From Coxiellaceae bacterium (GTDB lineage: Bacteria > Pseudomonadota > Gammaproteobacteria > Coxiellales > Coxiellaceae): a stretch of 14,934 nt of DNA. The stretch covers positions 1-14,934 of the forward strand of contig JABABC010000083.1 in NCBI GenBank assembly GCA_014238445.1, read 5' to 3'. Positions within the stretch are counted from its first letter, which is position 1. Each line of letters begins with the position of its first letter. This document shows positions 1 to 7,326 of the stretch, one piece after another. The position numbers and the translations under genes are program-made. The notes under the pieces are model-generated. The model searched no databases, had not been told where the DNA came from, and saw nothing but the letters and a program-made list of their open reading frames with translations.

Positions 1-1
1 C

Positions 2-358
2 GATGTCAAAGAGATGGAAGTGCGTGGTCGTAACCTAGCAGAAGGTGTGCCGCGGAGTTTTACCTTAAACAGTAATGAGATCCTTGAAGCCCTTCAAGAG
101 CCGTTAGCCGGTATTGTAGGTGCTGTGCGCGCTGCTCTGGAGCAAGCGCCACCTGAATTGGCCTCGGATATTGCAGAGCGTGGCATGGTGCTAACAGGCG
201 GTGGTGCTTTATTGAAAGATATGGATCGTTTGTTAATGGAGGAGACAGGTTTGCCGGTACTGGTTGCTGAAGATCCTCTCACCTGTGTGGCTCGTGGTGG
301 TGGACGTGCTTTGGAGCTCATCGAAATGCTGGGTGGTAATCTCCTAGCGCGCGAATAA
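2..358 (+). CDS. mreB: Rod shape-determining protein MreB, C-terminal part (5' truncated by window edge)
   Basis: This is the last 118 codons of MreB, the bacterial actin that polymerises under the inner membrane and guides lateral cell-wall synthesis with MreC, MreD, RodA and PBP2. The frame is open from base 2 and the gene begins upstream of the window. Visible family segments are VRGRNLAEGVPRSFTLNSNE, the helix PPELASDIAERG, the actin-fold nucleotide-site motif VLTGGGALL, and EDPLTCVARGGGRAL near the end. All are close to the E. coli protein as I recall it. The first ATG seen (base 14) is internal, not a start. mreB is followed 59 bases later by a sugar kinase and then by mreC and mreD, so the cluster is interrupted compared with the usual mreBCD order. 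Identification is secure. Confidence 0.97.
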   Translation, partial: DVKEMEVRGRNLAEGVPRSFTLNSNEILEALQEPLAGIVGAVRAALEQAPPELASDIAERGMVLTGGGALLKDMDRLLMEETGLPVLVAEDPLTCVARGGGRALELIEMLGGNLLARE

Positions 359-375
359 ATCAACCTCGTGTTGAT
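359..375 (+). repeat. Short inverted repeat just after the mreB stop codon
   Basis: The arms ATCAAC and GTTGAT are perfect complements around the 5-base loop CTCGT, beginning at the base after the mreB stop. No run of T follows, so it is not a typical intrinsic terminator. It could be a small stem-loop that trims or protects the mreB mRNA end, or it could be chance. Confidence 0.3.
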
Positions 376-417
376 GGTTGGTCAATGAATTCAAGATTAT
401 CTGAGAGTGGTGATTGA

Positions 418-1464
418 ATGAGCTCACGTTCTTATATTGTTTGGGATTTGGGTGGAACCAAGTGTGCAGCTGCCCATGTATCAGTGAGCCAAGACGCCGA
501 ATACACGTTATTACAAACAGACACGGTGCGTTTAAGTGCAATTGAGTCTCTAGAGGCTATGGTTGAGCGCTTCGAGACGCATTTAGGTGTGCGCTTTCGT
601 GATGTGGATGCTATATGCATTGCGGGTGCAGGTATTTATGATGGTCAAACCTTAGTTAATGCTAATCCTTACCCATTTGAAATGACTTTAGGTGCAATTG
701 CAGCACGTGAAGCTTGGCCATATCTCAGTGTCGTTCATGACTACACCCCCGTCATTTGTCGCGGTTTCATCGACGCAGGGCGTTGTTATTCAGAAGGCAT
801 TATCACGATTAATCCTGGCAAGATAGACCCGCATGGCCGTCGCATTGCTTTTGGTATGGGCACTGGATTGGGTTTAAAGGATGGCGTGATGTTGCCTACT
901 GGGGAATTGTGGTTAGGTCATAACGAAATGGGGCATGTGGGCTTAGCGTGTCCACCTTCCGCTTCAGCAGAAGATATAGAGCGACATACCGCCTGGTTGG
1001 ACTTTTTGCAGATTCAGCATCCGGATTTGCCATTATCCTTTGAAACGGTATTGTCAGGTCGTGGGTTAGCGTTGTTGCATCAATTTTGTGCGGGGTTATC
1101 TGAGCCAGTCTCTCCACGTCAAGTGCAGGTTGAAGTGGCTCAAGATTCCGAGGTCACACAGCAAACTTTGTCATTATATACTTGGTATTTAGGCTTATTT
1201 TTGTGCACTGTTCAGCTCGCTTTTATGCCTTCTGGCGGCATTTGGATGGCAGGCGGTTTGGTGGAGCGTGTACCGCAAATCTTTTCTGATCAATACCGTG
1301 ATAGTTTACAGCGCGGTTTATCATCCGCATCGGTGTATGCGGATTTTCGTCAGTCAATTCCTGTCGTGGGCTTAATTGAGCCGCCGCATGTATTATTGGG
1401 TGCTGCTTATTATGCGCATCACCGTGATAGCATTGTGCCACGTGAGATGGCACGTGTGATGTGA
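418..1464 (+). CDS. glk: Glucokinase family sugar kinase (Glk-type, ASKHA fold)
   Basis: Probable cytoplasmic ATP-dependent hexokinase that makes glucose 6-phosphate, 348 aa (E. coli Glk is about 321). Motifs in order: phosphate-1 loop DLGGTK (10-15), catalytic Asp108 in VVHDYTP, GMGTGLG (146-152), NEMGHVG (169-175, matching the EGGH sugar-binding segment), ETVLSGRGL (209-217), and the adenosine motif GGIWMAGGL (273-281). In E. coli Glk the residue before the catalytic Asp is Asn99, a glucose contact; here it is His107, so substrate preference may differ. The start is supported by GAGAGTGG seven bases upstream. It sits between mreB and mreC on the same strand, 59 bases after mreB, so it is probably co-transcribed with the shape genes. 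The family call is firm; the exact substrate is not shown. Confidence 0.85.
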   Translation: MSSRSYIVWDLGGTKCAAAHVSVSQDAEYTLLQTDTVRLSAIESLEAMVERFETHLGVRFRDVDAICIAGAGIYDGQTLVNANPYPFEMTLGAIAAREAWPYLSVVHDYTPVICRGFIDAGRCYSEGIITINPGKIDPHGRRIAFGMGTGLGLKDGVMLPTGELWLGHNEMGHVGLACPPSASAEDIERHTAWLDFLQIQHPDLPLSFETVLSGRGLALLHQFCAGLSEPVSPRQVQVEVAQDSEVTQQTLSLYTWYLGLFLCTVQLAFMPSGGIWMAGGLVERVPQIFSDQYRDSLQRGLSSASVYADFRQSIPVVGLIEPPHVLLGAAYYAHHRDSIVPREMARVM

Positions 1465-1516
1465 TAACTTACCTTGCTGATAGTTGAGTGTTCATTCACA
1501 GGAAAAGAGGACGCGT

Positions 1517-2389
1517 ATGAAAACCATTTTTCGATCGACATCCGCCTCATTATTACAATGTGTTTTCTGTGTATTTTTGATCGTCGTATTAATAGTCTGT
1601 GATCAGCGTTCACCCGCATTCCATCATCTGCGCAATCAAGCTGAAATACTGACTTCTCCATTGCGCGCTTTGGTGGATCTTCCCATTCGTTTTACGCACT
1701 GGGTGAGTATGAGTGTGACGTCACAACAGGCTTTAATTGAAGAGAATGCCAAGCTGCGAGCACAGCAGCTGTTGTTGCAAGCTAAGCTGCATCACATGTT
1801 GGTTTTGGAACGTGAAAATAATCAATTAAAAGAATTGTTACGTTCGACCGACATGGTTCAAGGTGTGGTAAAAGTGGCACAGCTATTATCCATCGATTTA
1901 GATCCTTCGCTGGATCAAGTGATCCTCAATCAAGGACGTTCATTCGGTGTGTCCTTGGGTCAGCCTGTCTTAGATGCCTATGGCATCATGGGGCAAGTGG
2001 TGGGTGTCACGCAAGATACGAGTAAGGTGTTATTGATTTCCGATGAGCGATTTGCAATTCCGGTATTAGATCAGCGCAGTGGTGTGCGTGCTGTAGCGCA
2101 GGGTCGTGGGCGTTCTCATGCTTTGCGTTTGGTGCGTGGGTATGGGGCGAAAAATATTCAAGTGGGTGATTTATTTGTATCATCAGGATTTGGGCTACGT
2201 TTTCCTTCCGGCTACCCCGTTGGACGTGTTACAGCTATCACTCCAGTGGAAGGGAGTCATCAGCTGGAAATCACTTTATCGATTTTGGCGCATATCGACC
2301 GGTCTGAGCAAGTGCTTTTAGCCTGGCCTGATCATGCTGCTTTGAAACAGTCTGTGAATCAACTTGTCGAGACACCCAATGATCACTAG
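1517..2389 (+). CDS. mreC: Rod shape-determining protein MreC
   Basis: MreC is a bitopic inner-membrane protein that links cytoplasmic MreB/MreD to periplasmic peptidoglycan synthases such as PBP2. This copy has 290 aa. A membrane segment lies at about 10-28, a coiled-coil linker at about 65-110 (rich in E, Q, L and K), and the beta-domain at about 115-270, with the family-typical GIMGQVVGV (156-164), VGDLFVSSGFGLRFPSGYPV (216-235) and VGRV. I chose ATG 1517 because GGAAAAGAGG ends six bases upstream. A TTG at 1484 in the same frame would add 11 residues but has no good ribosome site. It overlaps mreD by 11 bases, implying translational coupling. Length and domain order are normal for the family. 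Confidence 0.95.
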   Translation: MKTIFRSTSASLLQCVFCVFLIVVLIVCDQRSPAFHHLRNQAEILTSPLRALVDLPIRFTHWVSMSVTSQQALIEENAKLRAQQLLLQAKLHHMLVLERENNQLKELLRSTDMVQGVVKVAQLLSIDLDPSLDQVILNQGRSFGVSLGQPVLDAYGIMGQVVGVTQDTSKVLLISDERFAIPVLDQRSGVRAVAQGRGRSHALRLVRGYGAKNIQVGDLFVSSGFGLRFPSGYPVGRVTAITPVEGSHQLEITLSILAHIDRSEQVLLAWPDHAALKQSVNQLVETPNDH

Positions 2390-2879
2390 TGATTATGATA
2401 TCATGCACCAACGTTGGCGAACTCGCACTGTGTGGTGTCTATCCATTTTGCTGGCTATGTGCTGGAATCTCCTACCTTTTCCTATGGTATGGCAGTGGGT
2501 GTGCCCTGATGCTTTATTAGTAACATTTTTATTTTGGGCGATCATGGATGATACGCCTCGCGGCTTAATCGCAGTATGCCTTTTAGGATTATTGATGGAT
2601 TTAGCGATGGGTTCTTTGCTTGGGCTGCATGCCTTAGGGTATGTCATTGTGGTGTTTATTGCGGTTCGTTGGCGAAAAATACTCCGCACGCTGCCGTTTT
2701 GGCAGCAAGGTTTTTTTGTGGCGTTATTGATCTTATTGAATCAATGTTTGCAGTGGGTGGTTTTAAAACAAGTGAATTTACCCATGAGCGCCTGGTGTTT
2801 GTTATCACCATGGATCGCAGGTTATGTGATGTGGCCACTATTAGTGGCAAGGTTGCAGGCGAGTTTATCGCGTCGTTAA
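2379..2879 (+). CDS. mreD: Rod shape-determining protein MreD
   Basis: MreD is a small polytopic inner-membrane protein of the elongasome that works with MreB and MreC. This copy has 166 aa, the usual size. Hydrophobic segments lie at about 18-36, 44-57, 62-95 (probably two helices), 110-130 and 138-157. The conserved patch PDALLVTFLFWAI (43-55) followed by GLLMDLAMGSLLGLHALGY (70-88) is diagnostic of the family. The start is ATG 2379, overlapping the mreC end by 11 bases. ATG 2403 is an alternative that would remove eight residues; neither has a strong ribosome site, as expected for a coupled gene. In E. coli the next genes would be maf (yhdE), rng and yhdP before tldD; here tldD follows at once. 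Confidence 0.92.
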   Translation: MITSDYDIMHQRWRTRTVWCLSILLAMCWNLLPFPMVWQWVCPDALLVTFLFWAIMDDTPRGLIAVCLLGLLMDLAMGSLLGLHALGYVIVVFIAVRWRKILRTLPFWQQGFFVALLILLNQCLQWVVLKQVNLPMSAWCLLSPWIAGYVMWPLLVARLQASLSRR

Positions 2880-2907
2880 TGTCGCATACTAATAATGAGG
2901 AGAGTCT

Positions 2908-4347
2908 ATGGATATCATCAAGCAAGTGTCTGCTGATTTACTAGAGCCGAATCAGCTCGATATGGGGCTATTAGAATCTGTGCTTGGGCAGTCCATGTCC
3001 GCTTCGGTGGATTATGCTGATTTGTATTTACAGGCATCCGTGGAAGAAAGTTGGGTGCTGGATGAGGGCATTGTTAAACAAGCCGACTTTGCTATGGAGC
3101 GTGGTTTTGGTTTGCGTGTCATGAGTGGATCTCAAACCGGATTTGCTTATGCGGATGATATCTCCAAAGTCGCATTAGGTGATGCGGTGACTTCAGCGCG
3201 TTCCATTGTTCGTGGGGGAAAGCCCGGTCAAATAGCCTTGTTAGGTGCAATGGCACCCCAGCCTTTATATGCCTCCACTAACCCATTGTTATCGTTGCCA
3301 GACCAAAGCAAAGTGACTTTATTGCAGCGCATTGATGCCGCTGCTCGTGCAAAAGATCCTCGAGTCAAACAGGTGACTGCGCAATTATCGGCGTCCTACG
3401 ATACCGTGTTAGTGTTAAACAGCGATGGTGTATTAGCAGCAGATATTCGTCCTTTAGTGTCTTGTTCGGTTCGTGTCATTGTTGAGCAGCATGGGCAGCG
3501 TGAAGTGGGTAATGCCGGTGGCGGAAGTCGCACTGACTATCAGTATTTCATTGCGAATGACGTGGCTATGGAGTACGTCGATAAAGCAGTGAAGCAAGCG
3601 TGTATGAATTTAGAAGCCATACCCGCGCCTGCAGGGATGATGCCAGTCGTATTAGCACCAGGCTGGCCTGCTGTGTTATTGCATGAAGCGGTGGGTCATG
3701 GTCTTGAAGCAGACTTTAATCGAAAAGGTAGTTCGGCGTTTAGTCATCGCATGGGGGAAATGGTAGCGTCGCCGTTATGCACAATTGTGGATGATGGCAC
3801 GATAGTCGATCGACGGGGATCACTCACTATTGATGATGAAGGCACAACCTCACAGCGTACGGTTTTAATTGAGCGGGGGCGTTTGAAAGGGTATCTGTAC
3901 GATCGTTTAAATGCTCGACTGATGGGGCAGACATCAACGGGTAATGGTCGGCGTGAGTCTTATGCTTCATTGGTTCTGCCTCGCATGACTAATACATACA
4001 TGTTGCCTGGTGAGAGTGAGCCTGATGAGATTATTGCGTCAGTGAAACAGGGGTTATATGCCGTGGACTTTGCAGGCGGAGAGGTGGATATTACTTCCGG
4101 TAAGTTTGTTTTCAGTGCTAGTGAGGCCTATTTAATTGAAGATGGAAAAATCACATGCCCCGTTAAAGGTGCAACATTAATTGGTAATGGCCCTGAGGTG
4201 TTGCATAAGGTGTCGATGGTGGGTAATGATTTAGCGTTAGATAAGGGTCAGGGTATGTGTGGCAAAGAGGGCCAGTCTCTGGAAGTCGGTGTTGGTCAGC
4301 CAACGCTTAAGATCGATGGCATGACCGTTGGTGGCCAGCAAGCATAA
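2908..4347 (+). CDS. tldD: TldD family metalloprotease
   Basis: TldD is the active zinc subunit of the cytoplasmic TldD/TldE (PmbA) protease, which in E. coli digests unfolded peptides, matures microcin B17 and helps degrade the CcdA antitoxin. This copy has 479 aa, the normal length. The metal motif HEAVGH (259-264) is followed by GLEADFNRKGSSAF. Cys451 in the MCGKEGQS segment matches the third metal ligand reported for E. coli TldD. The C-terminal GVGQPTLKIDGMTVGG is also typical. GAGGAGAG just upstream of ATG 2908 supports the start. It follows mreD by 28 bases on the same strand and ends 12 bases from a convergent gene, so transcription terminates in or beyond that gene. The partner gene tldE/pmbA is not in the window. 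Confidence 0.95.
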   Translation: MDIIKQVSADLLEPNQLDMGLLESVLGQSMSASVDYADLYLQASVEESWVLDEGIVKQADFAMERGFGLRVMSGSQTGFAYADDISKVALGDAVTSARSIVRGGKPGQIALLGAMAPQPLYASTNPLLSLPDQSKVTLLQRIDAAARAKDPRVKQVTAQLSASYDTVLVLNSDGVLAADIRPLVSCSVRVIVEQHGQREVGNAGGGSRTDYQYFIANDVAMEYVDKAVKQACMNLEAIPAPAGMMPVVLAPGWPAVLLHEAVGHGLEADFNRKGSSAFSHRMGEMVASPLCTIVDDGTIVDRRGSLTIDDEGTTSQRTVLIERGRLKGYLYDRLNARLMGQTSTGNGRRESYASLVLPRMTNTYMLPGESEPDEIIASVKQGLYAVDFAGGEVDITSGKFVFSASEAYLIEDGKITCPVKGATLIGNGPEVLHKVSMVGNDLALDKGQGMCGKEGQSLEVGVGQPTLKIDGMTVGGQQA

Positions 4348-4359
4348 TGGGGTATGTGT

Positions 4360-5547
4360 TTAGTCGGTATCTTGAAGACGAAAGCGATAGTAATAGAGTA
4401 AGCAGCCGCCCATGATACTTTGAATCAGGGCGGGAATGGCTAGCGGTAATGTAGAATGAATATGCTTAGCTATCACTAAACCCATTAAGCCGGCGTATAA
4501 GAATCGACAAGCCCCACCTAATGCGGCTGCCATCCCAGATTGATCACTGAAAGGCATCATAGCCCCTCCACTGCCGGCCCCTAAGCAAAACGTTCCGCCA
4601 ATGCCAATAACAGCCATGGGTAAGACAAAGCCATAGACAGTAAGGCCGGAATGCCAATAACTCAGTAGCATGATCAGGCTACCAATGAACGTAATGATGA
4701 AGCCATAGAGTATGGTGTTATAGATGCCAATCTTTTCTACAATCATTCCTGAAATCAGACTGCCAATAAAGAGTGAGATGCCCATAAAGCAGAAGTAGTA
4801 CCCGTAATGTAACTCCGGGATATGCAGTAGTGTGATGATAAGGACCGGTGAAATGGCACAGAAAATAAATAAATATGAGAGCCCAAAGGCGCTCGCTAGT
4901 GTGTAGATGGAAAATGTACGGTGCATGATAATACGCCGGTATTGAGTAAATAATTGAGAGGAGAGTGGTACGCGTTGAGATTTAGGCCAGCTTTCTGGGA
5001 TGAGTGAGAAATACAAGCAGGTGGCTAATACGCTAATCACTAGTAGACTTTCAAAAGTAGCGGGCCAGCCAAATCGAACATCTAAGTAGCTACCAATAAA
5101 TGGGCCAAACATGGGTGAAATGGCAATGGCACCATTCAGGTAGCTGTAGACTTTGGCAAGTCGCTGGTTATCGCAGAGATCACGTGCAATCGCAAATCCT
5201 AAAACCATCATGCCGCAAGAGCCAATGGCTTGGATAACACGACCTGCCAGTAATGCAGTGAGCGAGTGTGCGTTAGCACAGAGTAAACTAGCAAGTGAAA
5301 ATAGCAGTATAGCAATGAAGGTTATGCTGCGTCTTCCGTAGCGGTCAGTCAGAGGGCCGAAGAGTAATTGTGACATTCCACTGATGATCATGAAAAGGTT
5401 GAGGGTCAGTTGCATCTGTGAGATGGACACGTGTAGGCTTCTAGTTAATGCAGGAACAGCGGGGATGTAAATATCCATAGCAAAGGCGAGCGCGATAACT
5501 AGCGGTGTTAGGCAAAGGATCATTTTGGATATTGAGGGTTGCGACAT
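4360..5547 (-). CDS. Bcr/CflA-type multidrug exporter (MFS, DHA1 family)
   Basis: This 395-aa polytopic inner-membrane protein belongs to the 12-helix drug:H+ antiporters related to Bcr and CflA. Support comes from the N-terminal signature DIYIPAVPAL (25-34), MFS motif A between helices 2 and 3 as GPLTDRYGRR (64-73), Arg103 in AGRVIQAIGS, and the antiporter motif in helix 5, SPMFGPFIGSYL (144-155). Hydrophobic segments continue regularly to the C-terminus. The start ATG has TGAGG eight bases upstream. Substrates cannot be read from sequence; relatives export bicyclomycin, sulfonamides, chloramphenicol or small peptides. It converges with tldD and appears to be a single-gene transcript. A -10-like TACAAT on the minus strand (5576-5581) lies 28 bases upstream of the start. 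Confidence 0.9.
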   Translation of the reverse strand: MSQPSISKMILCLTPLVIALAFAMDIYIPAVPALTRSLHVSISQMQLTLNLFMIISGMSQLLFGPLTDRYGRRSITFIAILLFSLASLLCANAHSLTALLAGRVIQAIGSCGMMVLGFAIARDLCDNQRLAKVYSYLNGAIAISPMFGPFIGSYLDVRFGWPATFESLLVISVLATCLYFSLIPESWPKSQRVPLSSQLFTQYRRIIMHRTFSIYTLASAFGLSYLFIFCAISPVLIITLLHIPELHYGYYFCFMGISLFIGSLISGMIVEKIGIYNTILYGFIITFIGSLIMLLSYWHSGLTVYGFVLPMAVIGIGGTFCLGAGSGGAMMPFSDQSGMAAALGGACRFLYAGLMGLVIAKHIHSTLPLAIPALIQSIMGGCLLYYYRFRLQDTD

Positions 5548-5575
5548 GATGTGTGCCTCAGAATTAAAAAGGGTT

Positions 5576-5581
5576 ATTGTA
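5576..5581 (-). promoter_or_regulatory. Candidate -10 box for the Bcr/CflA-type gene
   Basis: TACAAT on the minus strand lies 28 bases upstream of the start codon and differs from TATAAT at one position. No clear -35 element is seen about 17 bases further upstream, so this is weak evidence. Confidence 0.25.
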
Positions 5582-5728
5582 CGAGAATTAGATGAATAAA
5601 ACCTTAAAATTAAGCGCGGATTGGGTGAGCTTTTGCACTATCAAAGTCGTCAAATTATCTGGGGTACGGTAGATGGTGTTGGTGTATTGATAGTGATAAG
5701 GATGTGATGTGGTAATGATCCCCTATAA

Positions 5729-6478
5729 TTCCCTCGTCAAGAAGTAGAAAAAGTTTTTTCCGTATTAATATTATTGAGTATTGTTCTTGGCTTGTTGGTA
5801 GCTGATGATACAGCGCTGCAGTTTGCTGTGAAGAAATAGTTGTCCTCTGGGGTGAACTATGCCTTTCAAGGTCTGATTTTTTTAGAAATCATCGTTTTAT
5901 TATTCTGTGTCAAAGACCGGGTGTATTTTTTGCGAAGCAATTGGATGATGGTGTTAATTGTGCTGTTGCTTTTATATGTCGATGTTTTTCATGTTATGTT
6001 ATTTCTAATCCCTATTGAAATATTACGTTTTTTGGTTATCTTCTTTGTGGTTGTTCCTTCATTGCGTGTGATTATTCGTCATTATTATTTTAATAATTTA
6101 CTCGCTATCTTTTTTGTGAGCTGTATGGTTACCGTTTTATTTGGTTTGCGGGTGAGTTTTATTGATCCTGCAGTGCATGCAGCGAGTGATGGTGTTTAGT
6201 GGGCACTGCAGACGGTCACTACAGTGGGTTACGGTGATGTTGTACCGGTTACGTTGTTGGAGCGTGTTCTGGGTGCTTTTTTAATGATCATTGCTATTGT
6301 ATTGTTGGTATCAATCACTTCCCAATTATCCGCTATTCTGACTAATGAGGGAGGTAAAAAGTATCAAGCAGTGGAGCGAGAAAAAGGGTTGATTGCTCAT
6401 CTGGAGTTTCTTAATCAAGAAGTGAAAAGCTTGCATAATACAGTCGATGCATTGCAGTCTCATGATCGATCTCAGTAA
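5729..6478 (+). pseudogene. Broken voltage-gated potassium channel gene (six-helix type) with two in-frame amber codons
   Basis: One frame encodes the whole of a six-helix potassium channel but is cut by stop codons. In order: helix S1 (VLILLSIVLGLLVAD, bases about 5762-5806), TAG at 5837-5839, S2 (GLIFLEIIVLLF), S3 (MMVLIVLLLLYVDVF), an S4-like helix with spaced arginines (LRFLVIFFVVVPSLRVIIRH), S5, TAG at 6197-6199, then the pore helix and selectivity filter WALQTVTTVGYGDVVP, S6 and a charged coiled-coil tail. The second TAG sits where relatives often have Trp (the WWA of the pore helix), so TGG to TAG is likely; the first fits CAG to TAG. A TAA at 5726-5728 removes the upstream frame and no good start with a ribosome site is left. 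There are no frame shifts, so decay is recent. Other genes here (mreC, emrB, metIQ) end in TAG, which argues against genome-wide amber read-through. Confidence 0.8.
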
Positions 6479-6513
6479 GTGTTTTCTAACCATGCTTAAG
6501 TTGGTTGATCATA

Positions 6514-7092
6514 TCATTTGATAAGCGATAGAAACTCTGCGCGGGTTTTTTCATTATCTTTGAATAGGCCTATCATTTTAGAGGTGGTCATGGACGCTTG
6601 TTGTTTTTCCACGCCACGCATCATCATGCATAAATGTTGCGATTCAATAATAACCCCAACACTTTTAGCGCCCGTGATCTCTGCTATCGTATTGGAAATA
6701 TCTTCGGTGAGTTGTTCTTGAATTTGCAGTCTACGCGAAAAATGTTCCATAATCCGTGCGAATTTGGATAACCCTAATACTTTACCTTGTGGAATATAGG
6801 CAATGTGGCAGGTTCCCATGAAGGGTAGTAAGTGATGTTCACAGAGTGAGAAAAACTCAATGTCTTTTACGAGTACCATTTCATCCATGTTGGAGGCGAA
6901 TAGTGCACCATTGATGATGGTATCTAAATCTTCATGATAGCCTTTGGTTAAGAATTGCAGAGCCTTAATAGCTCGGTCAGGGGTGCCTTGAAGGCCTTCG
7001 CGTTGAGGGTCGTCCCCTAGGAATTGAATCAGTTGTTTAATAGCGTCGGCCTGGGTTGTTTTAGGCTGGAGGGGTGAGTGCGTTGTCGACAT
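6514..7092 (-). CDS. folE: GTP cyclohydrolase I (FolE)
   Basis: FolE converts GTP to 7,8-dihydroneopterin triphosphate, the first step of tetrahydrofolate synthesis (and, in some bacteria, of queuosine synthesis). It is a cytoplasmic homodecamer. This copy has 192 aa, slightly shorter than E. coli FolE (222 aa) at the N-terminus. The zinc ligands Cys84 and His87 are in SLCEHHLLPF, with the catalytic His86 beside them, and the third ligand Cys155 is in QHLCMMMRGV. Other family signatures are TPDRAIKAL (37-45), GLSKFARI (107-114) and MTTSKMIG. AAGGA just upstream supports the start. It is the zinc-dependent type IA enzyme, not FolE2. It lies alone on the minus strand between the dead channel gene and emrB. 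A long-armed inverted repeat precedes it. Confidence 0.96.
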   Translation of the reverse strand: MSTTHSPLQPKTTQADAIKQLIQFLGDDPQREGLQGTPDRAIKALQFLTKGYHEDLDTIINGALFASNMDEMVLVKDIEFFSLCEHHLLPFMGTCHIAYIPQGKVLGLSKFARIMEHFSRRLQIQEQLTEDISNTIAEITGAKSVGVIIESQHLCMMMRGVEKQQASMTTSKMIGLFKDNEKTRAEFLSLIK

Positions 7093-7109
7093 CGAATTCC
7101 TTAGAGTGA

Positions 7110-7154
7110 TTGACTTAACCTAGCTAATTTTTCATTTTACGGTGCTTAAGTCAA
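7110..7154. promoter_or_regulatory. Inverted repeat upstream of folE (possible operator)
   Basis: TTGACTTAA at 7110-7118 and its exact complement TTAAGTCAA at 7146-7154 are separated by 27 bases and begin 18 bases before the folE start codon. The arm centres are 36 bases apart. On the minus strand the distal arm also contains a -35-like TTGACT, but no good -10 box follows at 16-18 bases. Two dimer half-sites or a looped pair of sites are possible. Function is inferred only. Confidence 0.35.
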
Positions 7155-7300
7155 GCGAATTTGATCGTTTGAGATCGTCAGCCCAAGAAAGCATTGATTG
7201 CTCATATTTTAGGCTGTTTTTTGCGACAAACTGGAGTCATTGATTAGTATTATGATGCTATTTTTCAATGATTTTTTTGTAGAGGCTACTTTTTTTGTAA

Positions 7301-7317
7301 ATCCATTGCAAATGGAT
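7301..7317. repeat. Inverted repeat downstream of emrB
   Basis: ATCCATT and AATGGAT are perfect 7-base arms around a 3-base loop (GCA on the plus strand), 10 bases after the emrB stop codon. In the emrB transcript a stem here is followed by TTTAC and then A-rich sequence, so it is not a classic intrinsic terminator. It may still mark the mRNA end. The rest of 7155-7300 is AT-rich and shows no gene. Confidence 0.35.
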
Positions 7318-7326
7318 AGCCACATT

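Noticed and set aside
1484..1516. TTG start adding 11 residues to MreC
   Set aside because: ATG 1517 has a good ribosome site at the right distance; the TTG does not.
2576..2944. A 122-residue plus-strand frame overlapping mreD and the start of tldD
   Set aside because: It has no family resemblance and lies over two well-supported genes in another frame.
5548..5728. Possible small gene starting at ATG 5592 (26 residues)
   Set aside because: It is very short, has no recognisable motif or ribosome site, and lies in the decayed 5' region of the channel gene.
5837..6199. Genome-wide amber recoding to explain the channel gene
   Set aside because: mreC, emrB and metIQ all end in TAG at the expected family lengths, so TAG acts as a normal stop here.
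6224..6478. A separate small membrane protein of 84 residues starting at GTG 6224
   Set aside because: It is the same frame as the upstream channel fragment and begins inside the TVGYGD selectivity filter. It is the tail of the broken channel gene, not an independent gene.
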